DNA from: CBDCYS01 sp965226245
GTDB taxonomy: Bacteria > Acidobacteriota > Terriglobia > Bryobacterales > UBA6623
DNA length: 64,000 bases
Assembly: GCA_965226245.1 (NCBI GenBank)
Contig: CBDDCL010000015.1
Coordinates: 6,076,001 to 6,140,000, forward strand
Direction: 5' to 3'
The translations under genes were made by a program, and so were the position numbers. Of the stretch, positions 25,567 through 33,390 are shown piece by piece; position 1 is the stretch's first letter; each line of letters begins with the position of its first letter. The notes under the pieces are model-generated. The model was not told the DNA's origin, made no database searches, and saw only the letters and a program-made list of their open reading frames with translations.

Positions 25567-25689
25567 CACAATGCACTCCTTGTTTTCGGCCGATGCCCGG
25601 CCGTCGTTGCTGTCCCCAGAAATCCGGCGAAGCATCGCTCCGGGGCGTTTCTCGGGCCGCAGGGGTTCCACCCATTATATTCAGAGTTG

Positions 25690-25926
25690 CTACTCCCTCC
25701 GGCCGCCGCCTTCGAAATCAGCTTGGCGCGATTTCGCCGCGGCTAAGTTTGGATTCGACGCTGTAGGGCCGACATGGTCATACTGGAGGCCAGGAGACGA
25801 TCCGTCCGCTTCGGGGCTTCGAGCTGCTTTCCACTCGGCCAATGTTTGCCCTACGTGCAGATCCGCGCAGGGGGCTGAGCAGGCCAACAGCAACACGCTG
25901 AGCATCAAAGTCGTGATTGTCTTCAT
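25690..25926 (-). CDS. Possible small lipoprotein
   Basis: A 78-residue frame starting MKTITTLMLSVLLLACSAPC, an excellent lipoprotein signal with a lipobox LLAC. The remainder (ADLHVGQTLAEWKAARSPEA ...) is hydrophilic and has no recognised domain. The Shine-Dalgarno match is weak. It lies in the same orientation as the RidA lipoprotein, upstream of it. It could also be the remnant of a longer gene. Confidence 0.4.
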   Translation of the reverse strand: MKTITTLMLSVLLLACSAPCADLHVGQTLAEWKAARSPEADGSSPGLQYDHVGPTASNPNLAAAKSRQADFEGGGRRE

Positions 25927-26278
25927 GGCTCTGCCTATGAATGCTAACCATTTAATGTAACCCGCGGACCGCGGCGGCTGGGCGATGATCACTCGAACAC
26001 CCAGACGGCATGGCGAAATCAGGAGGGCTGGCTGAGTAGCGGGCGCCCCGAAACAGAGCCGCGGCCGCAAGCCCGCGGTCAAGATTCTACCCGGTGAAGT
26101 ATGAAGAATGTGCCGCACAGGCTCGTGGTCCGCGACCGCACCTCAGCCCGCGCCGCACCCTGACGCAGGGCGATGCCCCATCACCGCGGGCGTCACGCGC
26201 TCCAGGCATGTACAATAAACTCCGACCCTTAGCAGCGAACACCTGCCTCGCAACGCAACCTCGCACAGTGCCGAAACC
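25927..26278. other. Gap with a family F repeat
   Basis: I see no gene. A segment at 26049-26085 (AACAGAGCCGCGGCCGCAAG...) is related to the inverted-repeat arms at 31968-32082. Confidence 0.5.
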
Positions 26279-29014
26279 ATGAACCCTTTACAGATTCGAC
26301 TTTCCATTCTGGCCGCTATCGTGCTGATCCTTCTGTTGGGATCTCGCACGGGCGCCGAATTCGCGATTGAATACCACTGGTGGAGTGAGCTGGGCCAGCT
26401 TCAGACCTGGCTGACCATGCTGTTCTACCGCTTCATGCCGGCTGTCGTGGCATCCCTGCTCGCATGGGTTGCGCTGCTCTGGGCGCACAGTCGCGGCGCG
26501 GCCTTTTCCGGCGCCCCCATCAACCGCTACCCCATCTACACCAGGCTCGTTCCTGTTGCCTTGCTGGTGCTGGCGGTCGTCTTTATCGGCTCGTCTGTTG
26601 ATTCCTGGACGGTGATGGCCTTCGTCGGCGCACAGGGCGTGGAGACGCCGGCCGATGCCTGGCAGGATCCGGTCTTCGGCAAGCATCTGGCTTTTTACCT
26701 TTTCAGTCTCCCCTTCTTCTCTTTGCTGTTGCGATTCTTGTTTGCGACAGCGGTGTTTTGTGCTCTGGTGTTTTGGGTGGCGGGGCGCGGCTGGCAGATC
26801 TTCGACAAGATCAAGCAGTTTCGCTCCGATGGCGGCTCGATCGAGGAGTTTGATCCCGGTCCTGCACCTTTTTTGCTGCCCGGCGCCACGCAAACCGGCG
26901 TCGCTCGCATTCTCGCCTGCGTCGGGCTGGTGGGTCTGGCGGCTTGGTTTTTCTTGGGGCGCTACACCCTCTTGATGAACCAGCGCGATTTCATGACAGG
27001 CATCGACTATCTGGATGAAACCTTCAGCTTGCCGTTGCGGTGGCTCGTCATTGCAGCGGCCCTAGCGGCGATCGCGCTTGTGACCATGTCTCGATGGAAG
27101 GTGGCTTTTGGAGTGGTGGCCGTGTCGCTGCTTGTCAACGCGGCGGTTCCCGAAGTCGTGCGGATCATTAAAGTGCGTCCCAATGAGCTGGCGCTCGAAA
27201 AACCCTTCATTGAGCGGCACATCGAGGCCACAGGTGAAGCGTTCGGCATAACGCGCCGATCCAGCGAAAAAACATTTGGCGCCGCACAGCAGGAGCATCT
27301 CGACGTCAATGCTCACGCGACCTTGGTCGACAACATCCGGCTTTGGGACTCGCGGGCCTATTCCGATACGATCACGCAGATCCAAGCCCTTCGCCTCTAC
27401 TATCGTTTCCCCGACGTCGATATCGACCGCTACATCATCGACGGCAAGATCAAACAGGTCCTGTTGTCGCCTCGAGAGATTGACGTCACTCAGCTTCCGG
27501 TGGAGGCGCGCGCCAGTTGGATCAACCCCCATTTTGTTTACACGCACGGCTACGGCGTCGTGATGTCGGAGGTGAATCGCACCACCCCCGACGGCTTGCC
27601 GGTTCTGCTAATCCAAGATGCCCCGCCAGAAGTCAAGATTCCCGACATCAAGCTGGTTCGCCCGGAGATCTACTACGGCGAAGCCACCCATGACCCGGTT
27701 TTTGTGACCACCGATCAGAAGGAATTCGACTACCCTTCCGGTGACCAGAACATCACCTCCAGCTATGAAGGGCAGGGTGGATTCCTGATCAACTCCTTGT
27801 GGCTGCGATTGATGGCGTCGATTGCCAGAACCGACTACAACATCTTGCTCACCGGCAACATGAACGAGAACAGCCGCATGATGCTCTACCGCAACGTCGG
27901 CGAGCGCCTCTCTCACCTGGCCGGCTTTATCCAGTGGGAACCTGATCCCTACCTTGTCATCACCGACGACGGGCGGCTGATCTGGATTGTCGACGGCTAC
28001 ACGACCTCAAACGTGCACCCCTACTCGGTGTCCTTGAATGTTGCTTCGTTCGGCAAAAGCATCAATTACGTGCGCAACTCGGTGAAGGCTACGATTGACG
28101 CTTACGACGGCACAACAACCATTTATGTCTTTGAGGAGACCGACCCGATCATCCAGGCTTATTGGAACCTGTTCCCGAACTTATTCAAAGACAAGTCCGA
28201 GATGCCGGCCTCCCCCCGGCAGCACGTTCGTTACCCCACGCTGATGTTCGAGATTCAGGCGGAGATCTATCGAACCTTCCACATGCGCGACCCGGAAGTC
28301 TTCTACAACAAGGAGGATGTATGGGAAGTGGCAAAGAATCTCTCCGGCGACACCGGCATGGAGGCGCCCATGAAACCGACCTACATCGTGGCCACGCTGC
28401 CCGGTGAAACCGAGCCCGAGTTCCTGCTGATGCTGCCGTTCGCCCCGCGCGCCAAGGACAATCTGATCGGCTGGATGGCGGCCCGCTGCGACGGCGACAA
28501 GCTCGGAGAGCTGATCTTCTTCCATCTCTCCAAGCAGCAGTTGGTGTTCGGCCCCAATCAGATCGAGTCGCGCATCAACCAGGACCAGAACATCTCTAAA
28601 GATCTTTCGCTGTGGAACCAGCAGGGCTCTCGCGTGCTGCGCGGCGACATCATCGCCCTGCCGGTGGGCGAGAGCTTTCTCTACGTTGAATCTATTTACA
28701 TCCAAGCCGATACCGCTCGCATGCCGCAGCTCAAAAAAGTGGTGCTGGCGATGGGGAACCGCCTGATCTACGAAGACACGTTCGAACAGGCGCTGAACAA
28801 GCTCAGCGGAGGCGAAGTGGTGTTGGCCTCGCTAGCGGCGGCTAGCGATTCGACTGCCGGGGAAACCCCAGCCTCGTCGCGAGCCTCTCCCGCTGGGACC
28901 GCCGTGGCAGCCGAACAGCGCCTGCGAGCCGTCGCGGCCAGAGTGAGGCAACTGCGCCAGCAAGCGCAGCAGCTTGTCGACGACTTGCAGCAGGTCGAGA
29001 CCGAGCTGCAGTAG
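26279..29014 (+). CDS. UPF0182 family large membrane protein
   Basis: A 911-residue member of the UPF0182 (COG1615) family. The first 290 residues hold about seven transmembrane helices (for example LSILAAIVLILLLG, FYRFMPAVVASLLAWVALLW, LVPVALLVLAVVFIGSSVD, WLVIAAALAAIALVTM). The large extracytoplasmic remainder includes family-typical stretches such as NPHFVYTHGYGVVMSEVN and EIYYGEATHDPVFV and PTLMFEIQAEIYRTFHMRDPEVFYNKEDVWEV. The C-terminus (about 855-911) is an Ala/Gln-rich coiled coil. The function of this widespread family is not established. Confidence 0.93.
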   Translation: MNPLQIRLSILAAIVLILLLGSRTGAEFAIEYHWWSELGQLQTWLTMLFYRFMPAVVASLLAWVALLWAHSRGAAFSGAPINRYPIYTRLVPVALLVLAVVFIGSSVDSWTVMAFVGAQGVETPADAWQDPVFGKHLAFYLFSLPFFSLLLRFLFATAVFCALVFWVAGRGWQIFDKIKQFRSDGGSIEEFDPGPAPFLLPGATQTGVARILACVGLVGLAAWFFLGRYTLLMNQRDFMTGIDYLDETFSLPLRWLVIAAALAAIALVTMSRWKVAFGVVAVSLLVNAAVPEVVRIIKVRPNELALEKPFIERHIEATGEAFGITRRSSEKTFGAAQQEHLDVNAHATLVDNIRLWDSRAYSDTITQIQALRLYYRFPDVDIDRYIIDGKIKQVLLSPREIDVTQLPVEARASWINPHFVYTHGYGVVMSEVNRTTPDGLPVLLIQDAPPEVKIPDIKLVRPEIYYGEATHDPVFVTTDQKEFDYPSGDQNITSSYEGQGGFLINSLWLRLMASIARTDYNILLTGNMNENSRMMLYRNVGERLSHLAGFIQWEPDPYLVITDDGRLIWIVDGYTTSNVHPYSVSLNVASFGKSINYVRNSVKATIDAYDGTTTIYVFEETDPIIQAYWNLFPNLFKDKSEMPASPRQHVRYPTLMFEIQAEIYRTFHMRDPEVFYNKEDVWEVAKNLSGDTGMEAPMKPTYIVATLPGETEPEFLLMLPFAPRAKDNLIGWMAARCDGDKLGELIFFHLSKQQLVFGPNQIESRINQDQNISKDLSLWNQQGSRVLRGDIIALPVGESFLYVESIYIQADTARMPQLKKVVLAMGNRLIYEDTFEQALNKLSGGEVVLASLAAASDSTAGETPASSRASPAGTAVAAEQRLRAVAARVRQLRQQAQQLVDDLQQVETELQ

Positions 29015-29027
29015 TCGCTGCATCAAA

Positions 29028-29056
29028 TTCATCATCTGCATCAATTGATGTATAAT
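29028..29056 (+). promoter_or_regulatory. Promoter with perfect -10, giving a leaderless message
   Basis: A perfect -10 TATAAT (29051-29056) sits seven bases before a GTG codon that begins a typical ribbon-helix-helix N-terminus. The -35 is weak (TTCATC, 29028-29033). Transcription would start at or within a base of the GTG. Confidence 0.5.
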
Positions 29057-29062
29057 TCGGTT

Positions 29063-29299
29063 GTGAAACGGATTACCGTCAGCATTTCGGACGAACTCGA
29101 AGAATCACTGGAGCACTATCTTCAGGACCAGGAGGTAGCGCCCAGCCTGACCGCGCTGCTGCAGGCTGCCCTAAAAGACTACTTGGCCGAACGCGGCTAT
29201 GCGAGACGCGCGTCCGCATTCAAAATCACACCGGCTAGCGAAGGCAGCGGCCTGACCGATCTAAGCCAAAGCCACGACCAATACTTCGCGGCTTCTTGA
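29063..29299 (+). CDS. Ribbon-helix-helix protein (orphan antitoxin-like)
   Basis: A 78-residue protein starting (V)KRITVSISDELEESLEHYL, the beta-strand and first helix of a ribbon-helix-helix DNA-binding domain, followed by a second helix (SLTALLQAALKDYLAERG) and a flexible tail (about 50-78). Such proteins are usually antitoxins or small repressors binding operators as dimers. The start at GTG 29063 is chosen because it gives the canonical N-terminus and coincides with the expected transcription start after TATAAT; upstream in-frame TTG and ATG codons lie inside the promoter. No PIN or RelE toxin gene follows, so it may be an orphan. Confidence 0.78.
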   Translation: MKRITVSISDELEESLEHYLQDQEVAPSLTALLQAALKDYLAERGYARRASAFKITPASEGSGLTDLSQSHDQYFAAS

Positions 29300-29455
29300 T
29301 CCAGGCGATTGCGGCTCTGTTACCCCTGAGAGCAAATCGATTCGACATCCCTTCGCCGATTCGAGGGAACCTACTTCTGGACCTGTTCCACGATCGTCTG
29401 AGTCGGCCGCAAGCGGCCGCTGACGGTTTGTTCGTATACGTGGGTTTCGATCGTT

Positions 29456-30691
29456 TCACCATCCGCGCCTGGACGCCGGACTACGCCGGACTTTCTGCTG
29501 CATCCGTGTCGGCGCCATCTTCGTTGGGTCGGCCGGATTTCGGCTATGTGTATGAGTTGTCTCGATCGTCTCGCCGCTGGAGCCAATCGTGGTCTCGCGC
29601 GTGACTGTCCGAACCAGCTCAGGCCGCGTGGAATTCAAAAAACGCCCCGAGCCGTCGCCGAGAGAGTGGCCATAGGTCTCGATTGTCTCTGTCGACGATC
29701 CGTCGGCTTGAGTCACCAGCGTCCCCACGGTTTTCGAAGCTTGCATCATTTTCGAACTTAGTGCATCGCGCTCCCAGACGATTTTTTCAGTCGTCGCGGT
29801 GTTGCCCGACTGACTCATCACCGTCTCCTCTCGGCCGGACTCGACCAGCCGGCCGCCTCCGTTGTCGACTTGGCGAACGGTCTCGATTCGGGCGGAGGCG
29901 TCTCCCTGCCGAGTCTCGACGGATTCCTCTCGTGTATATATCTGAAAGCCGCCGTTGATGGACGGTCTTTCGGAGGTAATCGTGCGCTGGATCCGGTCGC
30001 CCGACTTTTTCTCCCGGCTGAGGGTCCGCTCGACCACTTCCATGCGGCCGTTGATGTTCTCGACAAAGGTCGTGGCCGTCGTCACGATTGTACCGTCCGG
30101 CAGTGTCCTTACTTCTTCCCGAACGACTTCCTGCTGAGTGGGGTTGCCGTTGGCGTCGTACCGCTGTGTCGTCCGTTCGATGGTCTTCTCGGTCTCGCTC
30201 TGGCTGAGGACTTCCTCGTGCTCGGAAAGGTAGGGGACATCGCGTTTGCTGATGGATTGCAAGGTCTGTGTTTTGTGCGATCCTGTCGCGGATGTGCTTT
30301 CGTTGGTGACGATGGAAATCTCCACCGGGTTGCCGCTTATATTGAAGACCTGGATGCGCTGATTCTTTCGGGTCGGAGTTTGAGGAGCTGGCGCAGGGGC
30401 GGCTGCTTGGTCCGCGGCCGGCTCTTCTGCTGGCGCAGCGTCCTGTTCGGGTGCGCCTGCTTCGGCGGGCTCGCCCGGCTCCGCCGGTTGCGCGGGCTGC
30501 GTGGAACGAGTCGAGCCGCCGATGACGATCACGCCGTTTTGTTCGCGGATGCTGGGGCCGGGAGGCGGCGCCGCTTCTTGTGCCTCCTGCTCGCCGTTTT
30601 GGCTCTGCTGCTCGTTCCGAGCCTCGGAATCACTCTGTTGCGCGGCTAGCGGAAGAGTAATCATGAAGAGAAGAAATACCAGTGCACGCAT
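29456..30691 (-). CDS. Exported, highly charged repeat-rich protein, probable 3' frameshift
   Basis: A 411-residue protein with a signal peptide (RALVFLLFMITLPLAAQ), a Pro/Ala/Glu-rich disordered region (about 20-125), a short segment RIQVFNISGNPVEISIVTN, and then many strands of the type RTLPDGTIVTTATTFVEN and RLVESGREETVMSQSGN, alternating charged and Thr/Val residues. I do not recognise the family. ATG 30691 has AGGAGG eight bases upstream. The frame ends SPASRRGW, but the neighbouring frame continues PGADGETIETHVYEQTVSGR down to a stop at 29371, matching the repeat style, so a frameshift near 29475 probably removes about 30 residues. Confidence 0.7.
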   Translation of the reverse strand: MRALVFLLFMITLPLAAQQSDSEARNEQQSQNGEQEAQEAAPPPGPSIREQNGVIVIGGSTRSTQPAQPAEPGEPAEAGAPEQDAAPAEEPAADQAAAPAPAPQTPTRKNQRIQVFNISGNPVEISIVTNESTSATGSHKTQTLQSISKRDVPYLSEHEEVLSQSETEKTIERTTQRYDANGNPTQQEVVREEVRTLPDGTIVTTATTFVENINGRMEVVERTLSREKKSGDRIQRTITSERPSINGGFQIYTREESVETRQGDASARIETVRQVDNGGGRLVESGREETVMSQSGNTATTEKIVWERDALSSKMMQASKTVGTLVTQADGSSTETIETYGHSLGDGSGRFLNSTRPELVRTVTRETTIGSSGETIETTHTHSRNPADPTKMAPTRMQQKVRRSPASRRGW

Positions 30692-30777
30692 CAGTTCCAC
30701 CTCCTAGGGGCGGCTCCTTTCAGTTTATCTGACCGATTCACTCGAGCAATGGGAGATTCTTTTACTCAAGGCCCGAA

Positions 30778-30960
30778 ATGACCTTAACCGAGATATTCAA
30801 GAAGCGCATGGCCGACGGGCTCGCCAATTCCATCCTGATCAAACTCAACCAAATCGGGACGGTCAAACTCTGGAATGCATCGAAACCGCTTGTTTCGGCG
30901 ACAGGTCCGCAAGGTTTGCCCGCGACCGGCCATGAAGGCCATGAACGATTGACGCTCGTC
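30778..30960 (+). pseudogene. Enolase remnant, frameshifted
   Basis: The stretch LTEIFKKRMADGLANSILIKLNQIGTV matches the enolase segment that contains the active-site lysine region (kkGIe.giANSILIKlNQIGTl). The frame then breaks; a neighbouring frame continues with QTLECIETA, the next enolase block, before degenerating. No other part of enolase is present. It lies between the repeat-rich exported protein and rfbD. Confidence 0.7.
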
Positions 30961-31002
30961 CGGCCCAAGTGAATGCTAAAATTTTCGATACGGAGAAACA
31001 TC

Positions 31003-31881
31003 TTGCGAGCACTGGTGCTAGGGGCGGGCGGACAACTCGGAAACGAGCTGGTCGCCGAGCTGCGCCGCCGCGGAATTACCGTCGTGGGCCTGAGCCGCGA
31101 ACAACTCGACATCACGAGCCGCGAGGCCATTGCCGAAGTCTTCCAAAAGCATGTGCCGGGCTGGGTGCTCAACTGCGCCGCCTACAACCACGTCGACCTG
31201 GCCGAGAAAGAACCGGAAACGGCCATGCGCATCAACGGCGTCGCGGTCCATTCACTGGCAGTCGCCTGCGAGTGGAACAGCAGTGTCTTGATGCATTTTT
31301 CGACAGACCACGTTTTCGACGGCGACAAAGGGGAACCCTACATTGAGGAGGATACCCCCAACCCTCCCTCGGCCTACGCCGTGTCCAAGCTCGCCGGAGA
31401 GCTTTACGCCCGAGCCGTTCTCGAGAAGCTGTATGTGGTGCGCGTGGCCGGTGTCTTCGGACCGGCTGGGCGCTACACACGGCGGGGAAATTTCCCCGAA
31501 CTGGTGATTCGCAAGGCTGAAGACCACAGCCCGTTGAAGGTCGTGGAGGATTTTTTCGCAACTCCCACCTATGCGCCCGCCCTTGCCTCCCGCTGTGCCG
31601 ACTTGCTGCAGCGTGCTCCCTTCGGGACCTACCACATCGGTGGCGGTGTCAAGGTCTCCTGGTACGAATACGCGCTAAAGATTGTGGCTGCCGCTGGTCT
31701 CGACGCGGACATTCAACCGAGCAACCATCGCGAATACAAAACCGCCGCGCGCCGGCCCAGGAATGCCGAACTCTCCAACTCGAAAATCGAGGCGCTTGGT
31801 CTAGAGAAGATGCCTTCACTCGAGCAAGCTCTAGCCGAATACATCGAACTGCGAAAAAAAGTGAAGCATCCCCGCCCCTAG
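31003..31881 (+). CDS. rfbD: dTDP-4-dehydrorhamnose reductase (RmlD family)
   Basis: RmlD reduces dTDP-4-keto-rhamnose in the last step of dTDP-L-rhamnose synthesis. The 292-residue protein has the NADP-binding GAGGQLGNEL at the N-terminus, HFSTDHVFDG (about 94-103), and the catalytic YxxxK as SAYAVSKLAGELY (about 118-130). The TTG at 31003 gives the usual short N-terminus MRALVLGAGG and has GGAG seven bases upstream; an ATG ten codons earlier is an alternative. No rfbA, B or C genes are nearby, so the pathway is encoded elsewhere or the substrate differs. Confidence 0.88.
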   Translation: MRALVLGAGGQLGNELVAELRRRGITVVGLSREQLDITSREAIAEVFQKHVPGWVLNCAAYNHVDLAEKEPETAMRINGVAVHSLAVACEWNSSVLMHFSTDHVFDGDKGEPYIEEDTPNPPSAYAVSKLAGELYARAVLEKLYVVRVAGVFGPAGRYTRRGNFPELVIRKAEDHSPLKVVEDFFATPTYAPALASRCADLLQRAPFGTYHIGGGVKVSWYEYALKIVAAAGLDADIQPSNHREYKTAARRPRNAELSNSKIEALGLEKMPSLEQALAEYIELRKKVKHPRP

Positions 31882-31967
31882 GCGCTTGCCGCCATCACAT
31901 CAAAAAAATGTCGATATTGCTGCAAGTCATTTGTTTTCATGCAAAGTAGAAACCTCTTCTGGGCACC

Positions 31968-32082
31968 GGAACAGAGCCGCGCCCGCAAGGGTGCGGTCGA
32001 GCGTAGCCAGTGCGTCGGGGCCGCCACCGGAATGCGCTCACTGCCAGACTCGACCGCACCCTTGCGGGCGCGGCTCTGTTCC
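31968..32082. repeat. Perfect 34-base inverted repeat, family F
   Basis: GGAACAGAGCCGCGCCCGCA... (31968-32001) is exactly reverse-complemented at 32049-32082, separated by 47 bases. It could form a very stable cruciform or act as a terminator between rfbD and the next operon. A related single arm is at 26049-26085. Confidence 0.85.
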
Positions 32083-32185
32083 GGCGCCCAGCCCGCCAGA
32101 TCCCCCAGCGGAACTCCACACTAGCAGCGCGAACACCGCCGCGAAACCGCCGCCGCCCATCTGGCGCGCTCTACAATAGGACTCG

Positions 32186-32488
32186 ATGCCGTGCGACTTC
32201 TTCTCGGATACCGACCCGCAGGCCCTGGAAGTCTTCCTTTCGTTGCAGAGGCGCCGAACCCCCTCGCAAAAATTGAAACAGGTCTTCGAGATGACCGAGT
32301 AGGTATTGAAAGCCGCCGAGGCGGGTGTTCGGCAAATGTATCCAGACGCCGGCGAGCGGGAGGTTTTCTTGCGCGCGGCGGCGCGGCGCCTCGATCCCGA
32401 AACCATGGTCAAAGTCTACGGTTGGGACCCGCGGCTCCACGAGCGCCCCAGCCCTCATGCCAAACGTCACGCTAACGTCAATGAATGA
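32186..32488 (+). pseudogene. Small protein gene with an in-frame amber codon
   Basis: A 100-codon frame (MPCDFFSDTDPQALEVFLSL ... KVYGWDPRLHERPSP) interrupted by TAG at 32300-32302. Sequence before and after the stop reads as one protein: DTDPQALEVFLSLQRRRTPS, then AAEAGVRQMYPDAGEREVFL. I recall such roughly 100-residue proteins immediately upstream of nucleotidyltransferase-like genes in other genomes. Its TGA overlaps the ATG of the next gene by eight bases, so the two are translationally coupled. The amber suggests inactivation; readthrough is less likely. Confidence 0.65.
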
Positions 32489-33071
32489 CGCCTGGCGGGC
32501 GTTCGGCACGCTCCTTGCGGCGCTCGATCGTCTTTCAATCCGTTATGCCGCTGGGGGCTCCCTGGCGAGCTCTGTTCACGGAATCCCCAGGGCCACCGTG
32601 GCTATCGATCTGGTGGCCGACTTACACGACCGGGACATCGCCCCCCTCAGCGCTGAACTGTCGAAGGAGTTTTATGCGGACGACGGCGTGATGCGGGAAG
32701 CAGTGCGGGCTTGCCGCCCGTTCAATCTCATTCACTATGAAAGCAGCTACAAGTTCGATCTTTTCCCTCTTCCCGCGGATCCCTACTACCAGGGCGAACT
32801 CGACCGGCGCACGGTCACGGAATTTTCCTTTGGGGAAGGCCCCTCCTTGCGGTTTCCTGTCGTGACACCCGAAGACACGGTTTTGACGAAGCTGGTGTGG
32901 TACCAGACAGGAGGGGAAGTTTCCGAACGACAATGGAGCGACGTGCTAGGCATCATCAAGGTAAGAGGGCAAGAGCTGGATCAGGATTACCTTCGAAGGT
33001 GGGCCGCGCACCTGGGCGTCACGCAACTATTGCAGCGCGTCTGGGAGAGAGGACAATCATCGAAGCCCTAA
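32481..33071 (+). CDS. Nucleotidyltransferase-fold protein (AbiEii-like)
   Basis: A 196-residue protein with the nucleotidyltransferase-type block RYAAGGSLASSVHGIPRATVAIDLVADL (about residues 20-47), where GGS and the D-x-D-like IDLVADL are the expected metal/nucleotide positions (the first acidic residue fits the usual DhD pattern only partly), then KFDLFPLPADPYY and PEDTVLTKLVWYQTGG, features of AbiEii/DUF6036-like proteins. The ATG overlaps the end of the upstream small gene. Such pairs are often toxin-antitoxin-like, but no activity is shown here. The upstream partner appears broken by an amber codon. Confidence 0.75.
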   Translation: MNDAWRAFGTLLAALDRLSIRYAAGGSLASSVHGIPRATVAIDLVADLHDRDIAPLSAELSKEFYADDGVMREAVRACRPFNLIHYESSYKFDLFPLPADPYYQGELDRRTVTEFSFGEGPSLRFPVVTPEDTVLTKLVWYQTGGEVSERQWSDVLGIIKVRGQELDQDYLRRWAAHLGVTQLLQRVWERGQSSKP

Positions 33072-33390
33072 CGCCCGTGCGTAACCTGACCACGCGTCTG
33101 GCCCCTCTAGCTAGGGCGTCCAGAGCACCCGCGCCCGTCCTCGACTCTACCCAGGTGGCGAAGCGAAATGGATAAGAAGCGCGTCAGTAGGAGGCAGGCG
33201 CCGCTGGGCGCCCCTCACTCAATCAAAGAAACGTACTTGGGACCTGCGGCGGGCACGGTGAGCAAGCGTAACGAAGTAATGGCGCTTTTATCGCGTGCTT
33301 CGACCGTCAGGTGGTAAGAAAAGCGGGTTAGGTCCTCTGCTAGGCGAAAGCAATTCGGCATGGATCGATGAGGGACACTTCAGGCCGACC
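33072..33390. other. Gap with a family G repeat
   Basis: There is no supported gene. Bases 33294-33331 are the second copy of the repeat at 11088-11125. Confidence 0.55.
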
